Source of the DNA: Paenibacillus algorifonticola
GTDB taxonomy: Bacteria > Bacillota > Bacilli > Paenibacillales > Paenibacillaceae
Length of the DNA stretch: 64,000 nucleotides
Direction of reading: 5' to 3'
NCBI RefSeq assembly: GCF_000971975.1
Contig: NZ_LAQO01000014.1
Span: 144,268-208,267, forward strand
The notes beneath the pieces were generated by a model. That model saw nothing but the letters and a program-made list of their open reading frames with translations. It was not told where the DNA came from and did not search any database. Positions 19,481 to 27,760 of the stretch are shown here, piece by piece; the stretch's first letter is position 1, and every line of letters begins with the position of its first letter. Both the position numbers and the translations under genes were made by a program.

Positions 19481-20665
19481 TTAGTAAGTATAAGCAAGCA
19501 AAGCCATTAGGTTGTCGAAGGAATAGGCCTGCTGAGCAGCCGTATCGCCAAAGCCGCCGAGCAGCGAGCTTCCGACCTCCTCGATCTGGAACTCATTCAT
19601 TTTGCCAATACTATCGGCATATAGGGTTTGATCGCCAATCACGGAGCCAATCATCGCCGTAATCGCGTAGATGGCAGTAGAGCGCGTATCCGTTGTGGCT
19701 GCGCCTTCCCTCGTATATTGGCCATAAAGCGTACCCGCCTTAACCCTTTCCTTTATGTATCGGATGCTTTCGGCTTTTTCTTCACCCATTTCGGCTAATG
19801 CGAGCACAGTTAACAAGGATTCCACCATATTTATATGATCCGAGCTGTATTTACCCGCCCCATAATCATATCGCGTCTCATAGAAAGGGAATTCATCCGA
19901 CAGATAACCGTCCTTGATGATTTTCTCCATACTAGCGATCAGCGTTTGCCGCTCCCCCGCCTCGATAGGCAGCAGTCCCAACGTCTTCAAATCGATATAG
20001 CAGAGCGTAATAAAATCATTCGTTATTTTGTAGGTTTCATCATAAAAATCATACAAATAGCCATTTTTGACATTATGCTCGTAAAAACGCTTTCCGAAGC
20101 TGTCGGCCTCCTGCATGTAGGCTTCACTTTGAAAAACGTCGCTGGCTTCATAAAGTGCCCGAATAATGCGAAGATCATCAACTGCCGCGTTCAGCGTGTA
20201 ACGCTTTTGCAGCTTGGGACTGAAGCGGTAGCTGAAGGCCGCCTCCATATTAAAGGTTTGCTTGGCGAGCGTCCATTCCGCCTCAAAAGCAGACTTTTGC
20301 TGCGTTAATGCTTTATAGCGCATCATAAGTCCCGCGGACTCGCTAAGCATTTCATGCCCCGTCGTCAGCTCCGCAGTTTGCTCCGTATCCTGCAAATTCG
20401 TATAAATGCCAGCCGTTCCAGACAGCTCAGTCGTTATAAAATGATACAGCTTCTGCCGCTTGTCCTGCATCTGCAGCTTATCTCCATAATGCTGCTCTGG
20501 CAGCAATGTTATTACCGCAGGCGTTTCCTTTGACGATGCCGGGGACGCCCGCAATGAGGACGGAGTTGGCTGCTCCGAGCGTCCACATGCGGTTAACAAT
20601 AACACGAACGTTATAGCGGTTAAGATCCCTTTTTTGCTCGTACCGCTTGATTTTATTTTGCGCAT
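19481..20665 (-). CDS. GH8-like lipoprotein (PssZ-like glycoside hydrolase)
   Basis: A 394-residue lipoprotein with lipobox LLLTAC (Cys27). The mature chain is alpha-helical and resembles glycoside hydrolase family 8 (alpha6/alpha6 barrel): TGHEMLSESAGLMMRYKAL, then NAAVDDLRIIRALYEA, the position of the family ASERTKPE-type motif A-x-D-G-D-L-D-I. GH8 proteins accompany cellulose and Pss operons, where they trim the polymer (BcsZ, PssZ). It is the first gene of the exopolysaccharide set, 204 nt before the chosen start of the next gene. In Listeria pssZ lies apart from pssA-E, so its place here inside the set is notable. Confidence 0.75.
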   Translation of the reverse strand: MRKIKSSGTSKKGILTAITFVLLLTACGRSEQPTPSSLRASPASSKETPAVITLLPEQHYGDKLQMQDKRQKLYHFITTELSGTAGIYTNLQDTEQTAELTTGHEMLSESAGLMMRYKALTQQKSAFEAEWTLAKQTFNMEAAFSYRFSPKLQKRYTLNAAVDDLRIIRALYEASDVFQSEAYMQEADSFGKRFYEHNVKNGYLYDFYDETYKITNDFITLCYIDLKTLGLLPIEAGERQTLIASMEKIIKDGYLSDEFPFYETRYDYGAGKYSSDHINMVESLLTVLALAEMGEEKAESIRYIKERVKAGTLYGQYTREGAATTDTRSTAIYAITAMIGSVIGDQTLYADSIGKMNEFQIEEVGSSLLGGFGDTAAQQAYSFDNLMALLAYTY

Positions 20666-20725
20666 CCGTCTGCCTCGTTTCTCTGAATCCGGTCATTTTT
20701 GTAGAATAGATTTGCTTATCCGCGA

Positions 20726-21094
20726 TTACAACATTTGGTCGACATCGTCCGGGTCTATATTATCCCACGCTCCCATTATGTCCGCCGGCGCCGGATTAAA
20801 CCGATATTTTGCCAAATCCAGCTTTCCCTGCACACTCACCTCGATGCCCTCTTCCTCCAAACGAGACCGCTGCTCCATATTCCCCTCTTCACTCTGGATA
20901 GCTATTTCGCCTTGGGCATTGACGACGCGGTGCCACGGCAGCTGATGAATGCTGCTCTGCGTATGCAAAATCCGCACGACCTGTCGCGCCCCTCTGCGGC
21001 TTCCCGCAAGCTCGGCAATCTGCCCATAGCTCATGACAGCTCCCGCTGGAATGCTTTTTATGATTTCAATGACTCTTTTCGTAAATGGCTGCAT
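20726..21094 (-). CDS. Alkyltransferase-like DNA-repair protein (ATL, MGMT family, Cys replaced by Trp)
   Basis: A 122-residue member of the O6-alkylguanine-DNA alkyltransferase family. The DNA-binding helix-turn-helix with the arginine finger is seen in SYGQIAELAGSRRGARQVVR. The catalytic P-C-H-R-V motif reads P53-W54-H-R-V57, so it cannot accept alkyl groups. ATL proteins bind alkylated guanines and hand them to nucleotide excision repair. The start at 21094 has GGAGG 5 nt upstream; longer in-frame versions do not. It lies 60 nt upstream of the GH8 gene on the same strand but is probably functionally unrelated. Confidence 0.88.
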   Translation of the reverse strand: MQPFTKRVIEIIKSIPAGAVMSYGQIAELAGSRRGARQVVRILHTQSSIHQLPWHRVVNAQGEIAIQSEEGNMEQRSRLEEEGIEVSVQGKLDLAKYRFNPAPADIMGAWDNIDPDDVDQML

Positions 21095-21223
21095 GATGGC
21101 CTCCGATAGCAAGCTTATTTTTCTTTTGAAAAGATTGTAACATGTTTCAGCATTCGACTGATTTCTACATTTTATATTTATATTTAAATTCAACTATAAA
21201 AAGAAATTCAAAAAAGACAAACG

Positions 21224-21245
21224 CGTAGATCTCTAGAGAACTACG
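21224..21245 (-). terminator. Palindromic stem, candidate terminator
   Basis: CGTAG-(a/t)-TCTCTAGAGA-CTACG is a near-perfect dyad 42 nt past the quinone oxidoreductase stop. On the minus strand a T-rich stretch (gtcttttttg) follows after a few bases. A restriction-site-like palindrome by chance is possible. Confidence 0.4.
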
Positions 21246-21286
21246 GCCTGCCTTATTTTAGAGCACATTAGATGATAATTGTCCGA

Positions 21287-21853
21287 TCAAGCTTTGCTTG
21301 CCATGTAGGCGATTTGCTCCAGCCATGCTTTACGCGTTGCCTCATCAGAGCCTGGGACGGATTCGAGGAAAAGATGGTACATAACCTCCAGCCCGCAATA
21401 TTCGAAAATCCCTTTATCCGACGTTAAACGCAGCGCCTCTCCCATGCCATTTGCTTCGTATTCCGCTTTAGACTTGCCTTGTGTGTTGATAATGACGGTC
21501 TTTTTACCCTTTAACAGCCCCATCTGCACGCCATTTACATACTTATAGGCAAAACCGTAAGAAAATACGCGCTCGATATAACCTTTCATCATAGCGGGCA
21601 GCCCGGTCCACCAAATCGGGTAAATAAACGTGATGACGTCGGCCCATTTTAAATGCTGCTGCTCCTGTTCAATATCCTCGCTCAGCCCGCCAATGATTTC
21701 ACTCGCACTGACGATTGGCTGAAACCCTAGCTCATACAAATCCCGCACAACGACTTCATGCCCTTTCTTCTTCAAGCCTTCGACCGCTGTCTCCAAAATA
21801 GCGTGGTTAAAGCTTTCTTTCCTCGGATGTGCGTACACGATTAAATGATTCAT
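21287..21853 (-). CDS. NAD(P)H:quinone oxidoreductase, flavodoxin-fold (KefF/YwrO/MdaB type)
   Basis: A 188-residue soluble flavoprotein. The flavodoxin-like fold is recognised from LIVYAHPRKESFNHAIL, then DLYELGFQPIVS, and the FMN/FAD-loop segment ITFIYPIWWTGLPAMMKGYIERVFSYGF split across the middle. Such enzymes reduce quinones or electrophiles by two electrons with NAD(P)H. An operator identical to one in front of the adjacent TetR gene lies 37 nt upstream, so induction by a toxic electrophile through that repressor is likely. Confidence 0.87.
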   Translation of the reverse strand: MNHLIVYAHPRKESFNHAILETAVEGLKKKGHEVVVRDLYELGFQPIVSASEIIGGLSEDIEQEQQHLKWADVITFIYPIWWTGLPAMMKGYIERVFSYGFAYKYVNGVQMGLLKGKKTVIINTQGKSKAEYEANGMGEALRLTSDKGIFEYCGLEVMYHLFLESVPGSDEATRKAWLEQIAYMASKA

Positions 21854-21889
21854 TTGAATAGCTCCTCTCGATTTTCAACTCATTTTTTG

Positions 21890-21903
21890 TGATTGATCAA
21901 TCA
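21890..21903. promoter_or_regulatory. TetR-family operator upstream of the oxidoreductase
   Basis: Perfect 14-bp palindrome TGATTGATCAATCA between the TetR stop and the oxidoreductase start. The same 14 bp recur at 22503-22516 in front of the TetR gene. Confidence 0.8.
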
Positions 21904-21953
21904 ATTACTAATAATTAAAAAAAAGACCTACAGCAAAAGCTGTTAACAATGGT

Positions 21954-22475
21954 CTATTCCTTCACGAACAACTCCGGCATTTCCAGTGCCATAGCCACAT
22001 TGCAGAGCATGCCTCTAGCTAAAAAATTCGTCGTACGCGCACGAGCATCGGCGATTCCTGCTTTCGTAAACGCATCCTCAACGAGCTGCTTCACCTGCCC
22101 AGTACCCTGTCTCATCGCGTCGCGAACTGGAGCTTCCCGTATCGTCTGCGCCTGCATTTGCAACAAAATTTCATTGCGCTGCGATTCCATAATTTCCTCA
22201 TAGGCGCGGATTAGCCCTGACTCCAATGTAGCTGGCTCCTCTGTGTCGATGACCTGTTGAAAAGCTTTGACAATACGCTGCCAAGATACATCAAGCGCCT
22301 CCACCAGCAAGGATTCCTTCGTAAAGAAGCGATACACATAGGGCTGGGAGATCGATGCCCGCTCCGCTACTTGCGCTGTCGTTGCGCGATAATAACCGAT
22401 TTCGGAAAATACCTCGATAGCCGCAGATACGATGTCGGAACGCCTGCTGGCAGCTGTTGCTGTTCCTTTTGCCAT
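21954..22475 (-). CDS. TetR-family transcriptional repressor of the quinone oxidoreductase
   Basis: About 173 residues. The N-terminal TetR helix-turn-helix is clear: SDIVSAAIEVFSEIGYYRATT, AERASISQPYVYRFF, TKESLLVEAL. The C-terminal half is a helical ligand-binding and dimer domain with no recognisable ligand class. The ATG at 22475 is preferred: a GTG at 22517 would place the start inside the operator. The matching palindromes in front of this gene and of the oxidoreductase indicate autoregulation plus control of the enzyme. Confidence 0.88.
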   Translation of the reverse strand: MAKGTATAASRRSDIVSAAIEVFSEIGYYRATTAQVAERASISQPYVYRFFTKESLLVEALDVSWQRIVKAFQQVIDTEEPATLESGLIRAYEEIMESQRNEILLQMQAQTIREAPVRDAMRQGTGQVKQLVEDAFTKAGIADARARTTNFLARGMLCNVAMALEMPELFVKE

Positions 22476-22502
22476 AAACGCACCATGCCTTTCACTTGGT
22501 AT

Positions 22503-22516
22503 TGATTGATCAATCA
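22503..22516. promoter_or_regulatory. TetR-family autoregulatory operator
   Basis: Second exact copy of TGATTGATCAATCA, 27 nt before the TetR start. Two identical 14-bp palindromes bracketing a TetR gene are strong evidence of its own binding site. The remaining 283 nt up to the GNAT stop hold no supported gene. Confidence 0.8.
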
Positions 22517-22799
22517 CTAACTTGATTTAAACTATATCCGATCTTTCCTAAAGTTGCAAGCCCCTTTTCAAAAAAATTTCGCATGCCCGCTTGACTCGGA
22601 GTCAGCTCCAAGTTATACGCTAATGTCATCAAGAGCAGCATCAACGGCTAGCTGCTGAAGGCATTCGCATCATCAGCGTTGACCCGGGCGGCAAGACGCT
22701 GCTCCTCATTGGGGTTTGGACGATTTTCATTATTTAGGGGTTAGTATTGTTATTGCAACGACTCGACTAGCTCCGCTGTGCCCGGCATACGCGAGCCAG

Positions 22800-23309
22800 C
22801 TATATTTCTTTATAATATAATACCGTGGCATATAGGCTGCCATCACCTGAACGGGCAAATTTCGGAATACGCCCCGCTTCAATAAAGCCTAGGGACTGGT
22901 ACAAAATATTAGAAGGCGCTCCTTCCAGCGTATCCAGCACGAGCAGGCTTCGTCCTTCCACAACAGCCCGCTCCTCCGCTTCCTGCATCAGCAATCTGGC
23001 AATGCCTTTGCGCCGCTGCTGGGGCTGCACCATCATCTTGGCGATTTCCGCTCGGTGGGACGCATTTTGCTTTTGCGCCAGCTGGAGCTGCACGGTACCT
23101 ACAATTTGCTGTCCCTCTTTGGCTACCCACAGCAATGTGCCTGGCTCCAATACGCCCTGCCAATAAGCTTTCGCATCCTCCCTGCTAAGGGGCGGCAGAA
23201 AGCCGATCGACGCTCCATCCTCTACAACTTCTACAATGAGCCCAGCTAACTCCTCTAACGTATGCTCATTCAGCTCTGTCAGCTCTTCTACTCGCAATGA
23301 TTGGCCCAT
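22800..23309 (-). CDS. GNAT-family N-acetyltransferase
   Basis: A 169-residue acetyltransferase with acetyl-CoA motif MMVQPQQRRKGIARLLMQEAE and the C-terminal ILYQSLGFIEAGRIP. A strong GGAGGAG precedes the start. The pattern (SIGFLPPLSREDAKAYW, GTVQLQLAQKQNASHRAEI) is typical of small-molecule acetylases, but the substrate is unknown. It seems monocistronic. Confidence 0.85.
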   Translation of the reverse strand: MGQSLRVEELTELNEHTLEELAGLIVEVVEDGASIGFLPPLSREDAKAYWQGVLEPGTLLWVAKEGQQIVGTVQLQLAQKQNASHRAEIAKMMVQPQQRRKGIARLLMQEAEERAVVEGRSLLVLDTLEGAPSNILYQSLGFIEAGRIPKFARSGDGSLYATVLYYKEI

Positions 23310-23431
23310 GTCCTCAGCTCCTCCTTTTCCATTACCGTTTCATCTTCTCTAGCATATCCAATTTGTGATTTGAGCTCAATATACGTATTTCGACCCAAGC
23401 CCCCAATAGTCGTAGGTATACATCATATGGA

Positions 23432-23481
23432 ATAAAAAAATAAAACACCCTTGACCGGCAACAGCTTTGCCAATCAAGGGT
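23432..23481 (-). terminator. Rho-independent terminator of the allose operon
   Basis: On the minus strand, 11 nt after the alsK stop, ACCCTTGA pairs with TCAAGGGT, with an inner GGCAA/TTGCC stem. It is followed by GTTTTATTTTTTTATT. Confidence 0.9.
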
Positions 23482-23491
23482 ATGTTAAACG

Positions 23492-24412
23492 TTATTCGCC
23501 AAGAGCCATAACGGGTTTGTTCAGGCTCTTCAGCGCATGATACGCCGCACCTATGACGCCTGATGTTTGTGAAGCCTCCACATAGGAGAGATTCAGGTTG
23601 TTTGCCGGGTACGGCTTGCGTGCATGACGATAAATATAAGTTTCCAGCGCCTCCCGCGGGAAGCCTTCCATATGAATGACGCCGCCGCCCATAATAATAT
23701 AATCCGGATCGAGCAAATTAATAACCGTCGCAATCGGTATCGAGAGCGCATCCAAATACTGCTGGAGCACTTCTGTTTGCTGATGCTGCGAAAATAAATC
23801 TTGAATCTCACAATCTGCGAAATGCTCCTGCTTGATTTGCTGGAGGCGCATGCCCGAGGCGTACAGCTCCACGCAGCCCGGATTGCCGCAGCCGCATAAT
23901 TCATCGCGGCCAAGGACGGGAATATGGCCGAGCTCTGCGGCTACACCATTTTTCCCCCGCAAAAATTGGCCGTTCATATAAATGGAATTACCGAAGCCCG
24001 TTCCAATATAAAAGCCGACGATGACGCCCGTATCCGGCAGCCTGCGATCAACGATTTCCTGCAGCAGCAAATTGTTTACATCATTATCGATAAAAACGGG
24101 CACTTTAAATACAGCTTCCAGCGCTTCAACAACGTTCAAATGGTCAAAGCCCGGCATGTTCGGGGTTGAAAGAACGACCTTCTTATCCTTGCTAATGATC
24201 GATGGAAAACCTAATGATACGGCGATGAGCTCGCCCTTGCAGGCGGCCAGATAGTCGCCTAGCATCGTAATCAACAGCTGGAGCGGTTCGTCCGAATCGC
24301 GCAGCAGCTGCGTTTTCTGTATATGGAACTCATGCAGCTGGCCGTCCCGTGTCACTTTTCCCAGCCGAATATGGGTCCCGCCAATATCTACTCCTAGCAC
24401 AAACTCTTTCAT
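23492..24412 (-). CDS. alsK: D-allose kinase, ROK family
   Basis: A 306-residue sugar kinase phosphorylating D-allose to allose 6-phosphate. The ATP-binding start is GVDIGGTHIRLGKV, and the substrate/Mg region is VPVFIDNDVNNLLL with the catalytic Asp in DND. GTGFGN and GVAAELGHIP follow, then the ROK zinc site CGCGNPGCVELYASG. The segment GFPSIISKDKKVVLSTPN matches E. coli AlsK closely. It is the last gene of the operon, 92 nt after the alsE homologue, and is followed by a strong terminator. Confidence 0.9.
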   Translation of the reverse strand: MKEFVLGVDIGGTHIRLGKVTRDGQLHEFHIQKTQLLRDSDEPLQLLITMLGDYLAACKGELIAVSLGFPSIISKDKKVVLSTPNMPGFDHLNVVEALEAVFKVPVFIDNDVNNLLLQEIVDRRLPDTGVIVGFYIGTGFGNSIYMNGQFLRGKNGVAAELGHIPVLGRDELCGCGNPGCVELYASGMRLQQIKQEHFADCEIQDLFSQHQQTEVLQQYLDALSIPIATVINLLDPDYIIMGGGVIHMEGFPREALETYIYRHARKPYPANNLNLSYVEASQTSGVIGAAYHALKSLNKPVMALGE

Positions 24413-24504
24413 CTTTGTATCACCCTATCCTCCTGCAGCCAATCCACTCAGCAGCTAATCGTAACCTCATTGCTAAATTGTTGCGGCATCCGCTGTCGTT
24501 AACG

Positions 24505-25191
24505 TTAGGAAGCGTCCTCTTTAACCAATCTATTAAAATCGTCCATCATTTTATCCCAGGCCCTGTTCAAATCATTATCGAGGTTAAACAATCCCGAAGT
24601 GCCGACAATGAATACCTCTGCTCCGGCTTCCGCCAGCTGCGCGAACGTATTTTTGTTACAGGAGCCATCAATTTCAATTAAATAGGTATAGCCATGCTCT
24701 TCCTTCAAAGCTTTCGCTTCTCTGATTTTATCGAGCATTTCCGTAATGAATTTTTGTCCGGCATAACCCGGATCAACGGTCATTATCGTAATTTTGTCCA
24801 GCAAATGAATGTAATGCTTAATATAGCTGAGCGGCGTAGCCGGGTTCAAAGCGATTCCCGCCTTGCAGCCGGCTTGTTTAATCTGGTTAATAATGCGGAA
24901 GGCATCGCTGTTGATCGTCTCGGCATGCGGGCTAATATAGGTCGCCCCAGCGTCAATAATCGCCTGAATGAAGTCCGCAGGCTTCTCTACCATTAGATGC
25001 ACATCCATAGGAACCTTAAGCGAATCTCTCAACTGCTCCATGAAAAAAGGAGACAACGTAATATTTTTGACAAAATGGCCGTCCATAATATCGATATGCA
25101 CCATATCGGAACGATCGTTAATAACATCAAGCTGGTTGCGAATATCCATCAGGTTCATGCACATTAATGACGGGGAAAATTGGTATTTCAT
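24505..25191 (-). CDS. alsE: D-allulose-6-phosphate 3-epimerase
   Basis: A 228-residue TIM-barrel epimerase of the ribulose-phosphate 3-epimerase superfamily. It converts allulose 6-phosphate to fructose 6-phosphate. SPSLMCMNLMD, HIDIMDGHFVKNITLSPFF, VHLMVEKPADFI, TVDPGYAGQKF, EIDGSCNKNTF and VGTSGLFN match E. coli AlsE rather than housekeeping Rpe; SLMCM and GTSGLFN are diagnostic. AGGAG lies 10 nt upstream of the ATG. It is 21 nt downstream of the permease gene. Confidence 0.93.
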   Translation of the reverse strand: MKYQFSPSLMCMNLMDIRNQLDVINDRSDMVHIDIMDGHFVKNITLSPFFMEQLRDSLKVPMDVHLMVEKPADFIQAIIDAGATYISPHAETINSDAFRIINQIKQAGCKAGIALNPATPLSYIKHYIHLLDKITIMTVDPGYAGQKFITEMLDKIREAKALKEEHGYTYLIEIDGSCNKNTFAQLAEAGAEVFIVGTSGLFNLDNDLNRAWDKMMDDFNRLVKEDAS

Positions 25192-25212
25192 CTATCATCC
25201 ACTCCTAATTTT

Positions 25213-26157
25213 TTATCTTTTTACACCAAACAGACGATCGAGGAATACGGCCAAAATAATAAGGGCACCCATTACGATTTGCTGGTAATACGTAGGGACG
25301 CTGAGAATGTTAAGTCCATTGCTGATGACGCCGATGATGAGTCCGCCCATCACAACGCCGATAATTTTACCTTTTCCACCGAAAAAGCTAGTGCCGCCAA
25401 TGATCGCTGCCGCAATCGCCTGCGTCTCATAGCCGCTGCCTGAAAGAGGCTCTGCCGCGCCTAAACGGGCTGTCATCACAATGCCTGCAATCCCTGCTGC
25501 TACGCCGGAAATAACGAATACAATCATCGTATGGCGCTTGATGTTAATACCGGAAAACCACGCGGCCTGGCTGTTGCCGCCTAGTGCATAAATGTTGCGG
25601 CCTAGCTTCGTCTTATTCGTAATGAAAATAAAGGCGAGCGCCACAATCAGCGCAATAATGACGGGAATCGGCACGGGGCCAAGCCAGCCGGCAATGCTGC
25701 TTTTGAACGCCTGTGGCAAGCCGAATACGGGCTTCGCATCCGAAATAATAAGCGTCAAGCCTCTGAAAATCGACAGCGTGCCAAGCGTAATAATGAACGG
25801 ATGAAGTCCGGTTTTGTTCACCAGGAAACCGTTAATGCCTCCAAGCAAGCCGCCTACAAAAATACCGCCGATAATAATGGCGAGCACCCAATGCATGCCC
25901 GCAACCATCAGCTTAGCCGCAATCATGCCAGTGAGCGCCATAATTGAGCCGACCGACAAATCAATGCCTGCGATTAGAATGGTGAAAAACTCGCCCAAGC
26001 CCAGCAAAATATTAACCGAGCTTTGCAGCAGCACCTGCGTCAAATTGCCAGTGGTCAAAAAATATTGCGGCGACAAGATGCCCATGACCAGCGTCAGCAA
26101 AATCAAAATGCCGAATGTTCCGTATTTGCTCCAAATCACATTAAATTTCTGCATCAT
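25213..26157 (-). CDS. alsC: D-allose ABC transporter permease
   Basis: Integral membrane permease of 314 residues with about nine to ten helices, BPD_transp_2 (RbsC/AlsC) type. Family signatures are GEFFTILIAGIDLSVGSIMALTG, GGINGFLVNKTGLHPFIITLGT, split here at functional landmarks, and the cytoplasmic ATPase-contact region GGNSQAAWFSGI. Its gene starts 14 nt after the ATPase stop, with AGGAG in front. It should form the homodimeric channel of the sugar importer encoded by the surrounding genes. Confidence 0.92.
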   Translation of the reverse strand: MMQKFNVIWSKYGTFGILILLTLVMGILSPQYFLTTGNLTQVLLQSSVNILLGLGEFFTILIAGIDLSVGSIMALTGMIAAKLMVAGMHWVLAIIIGGIFVGGLLGGINGFLVNKTGLHPFIITLGTLSIFRGLTLIISDAKPVFGLPQAFKSSIAGWLGPVPIPVIIALIVALAFIFITNKTKLGRNIYALGGNSQAAWFSGINIKRHTMIVFVISGVAAGIAGIVMTARLGAAEPLSGSGYETQAIAAAIIGGTSFFGGKGKIIGVVMGGLIIGVISNGLNILSVPTYYQQIVMGALIILAVFLDRLFGVKR

Positions 26158-26171
26158 CGTAACTCCTTGAC

Positions 26172-27686
26172 TTATGAAGTAGCGGCTAACATAATGTTTT
26201 CTTCGGTAGCCTCTTCAATTGATAGTGTCCCGTTCATTCGGCCTTCCCTAAATACGATAATGCGGTCGCAGACGGACAATAGCTCAGGCAGATCGGAGGA
26301 AACGACCATTACGCCGACACCGTCCTCCGCAAGCTCTCTCATAATCTTGTAAATCTCGCCTCTAGCGCCGATATCGATGCCCTTCGTCGGCTCGTCGAAA
26401 ATCATCAGCTTAGAGCCTGCTGCCAGCCATTTGCCAATGAGTACCTTTTGCTGATTGCCGCCGGACAGCTCGCCGATGTTCTGCTCAATGCTCGCGCATT
26501 TAATATTGATCGAGGCTTTATATTCCTCGGCCCATTTTTTCTCCTGCTTCTCGTTAATGAGCCCCCATGTGCCGCCAAGCGACGAGGTTTTGAGCAGTCG
26601 CGATAACGAAATATTTTTCCAAATTTCAAAATTTTTCAGAAAGCCCGTTTCCTTGCGGCTCTCGGTTACATGGCCAATGCCCAGCTTGATCGCATGATAC
26701 GGACTTTTGATTATGACCTCTTGCCCGAACAGCTCGATCCGCCCTTCAGCAATGGGGGCAGCGCCGTAAATCGCGTTCATCAGCTCGGTGCGGCCGGAGC
26801 CGATCAAGCCGGAGAAGCCCAAAATCTCGCCTTTTTTCAGTTCAAAGCTCACGTCCTGCACCATTCGGTCCTTGCGGGTCAGTCCCTCTACCTTCAGCAG
26901 CGTTTCCTCTCCGGTATGGATGCTGTCCTCGGGCTTCAAGTGACGCTCATTGACCGCACGGCCTACCATCATCGTAACCAGCGTTTCCTTCGTCACATCT
27001 TTAATGTCTTTGGTGCCAACATACTTCCCATCCTTCAGGACGCTCACCCGGTCGCCGATTTCAAGCAGTTCGTGCAGCTTATGGGAAATATAAATAATGC
27101 CGACGCCTAAATATTTCAATTGCCTGATGATGCCGAACAGTTTATTCGTCTCTTCTCCCGTCAGCGAGGAGGTCGGTTCGTCCATGACGATAACCTTCGC
27201 CCGCGAAGCAATCGCCTTGGCGATTTCAACCTGCTGCTTCTCGCTGATCGACAGCCGCTCAACCAAGTCCTTGGAAGACCGCTTTAAGCCGACCTTCTCG
27301 ATCATTCTTTGGGCGATTTCCTCCATGTTTTTGAAGTCGACGACTGGAATGCCGAATTTTTTGATCATAGGCAGCTTTCCGACAAAAATATTCTCCGCTA
27401 TAGATAACTCGTCAATCATGCTCAGTTCCTGATAGATGACGCTAATTCCGCTGTCGACCGATTCCTTCGGCGACAGCTTAGAAAAGGCCGTGCCATTAAT
27501 GACGATGCTGCCCGAGGACGGCTCATATACGCCGGATAAAATTTTCATCAGCGTCGATTTGCCCGCACCATTTTCACCGAGCAATATATGCACCTCGCCT
27601 GGCTTTAGCTGAAAGGATACATCCTGGAGCGCTTTGACTCCGGAGAAATCCTTAGAAATATTTTTCATTTCCACGATATAGTCCAT
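26172..27686 (-). CDS. alsA: D-allose ABC transporter ATP-binding protein, two fused ATPase domains
   Basis: A 504-residue sugar-import ATPase. The first domain has Walker A GENGAGKST, signature LSISEKQQVEIAKA and Walker B VIVMDEPTSSL. The second has a degenerate P-loop GLIGSGRTEL and signature LSGGNQQKVLIGKWL with LMIFDEPTKGIDIGA. This tandem layout is typical of RbsA/AlsA/MglA. The ATG at 27686 is chosen because GGGAGGGG lies 4-5 nt upstream; the reading frame extends to 27743 without a better site. It lies 74 nt after the binding-protein gene. Confidence 0.93.
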   Translation of the reverse strand: MDYIVEMKNISKDFSGVKALQDVSFQLKPGEVHILLGENGAGKSTLMKILSGVYEPSSGSIVINGTAFSKLSPKESVDSGISVIYQELSMIDELSIAENIFVGKLPMIKKFGIPVVDFKNMEEIAQRMIEKVGLKRSSKDLVERLSISEKQQVEIAKAIASRAKVIVMDEPTSSLTGEETNKLFGIIRQLKYLGVGIIYISHKLHELLEIGDRVSVLKDGKYVGTKDIKDVTKETLVTMMVGRAVNERHLKPEDSIHTGEETLLKVEGLTRKDRMVQDVSFELKKGEILGFSGLIGSGRTELMNAIYGAAPIAEGRIELFGQEVIIKSPYHAIKLGIGHVTESRKETGFLKNFEIWKNISLSRLLKTSSLGGTWGLINEKQEKKWAEEYKASINIKCASIEQNIGELSGGNQQKVLIGKWLAAGSKLMIFDEPTKGIDIGARGEIYKIMRELAEDGVGVMVVSSDLPELLSVCDRIIVFREGRMNGTLSIEEATEENIMLAATS

Positions 27687-27760
27687 ACTGCCCCTCCCTG
27701 AGGAATGTCCCCCTCTTGCAAGGGGGAGCCGCTTATACGCCATTCCCGGTGTTATTGCAA

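Noticed and set aside
20726..21094. Functional O6-methylguanine methyltransferase
   Set aside because: The acceptor cysteine is replaced by tryptophan.
22518..22799. Possible gene remnant in the plus-strand reading ISVDPGGKTLLLIGVWTIF
   Set aside because: Too short and not matched to any family I can name; treated as intergenic.
24505..25191. Housekeeping ribulose-phosphate 3-epimerase (Rpe)
   Set aside because: SLMCM, IDGSCNKNT and VGTSGLFN fit AlsE, and all neighbouring genes are allose genes.
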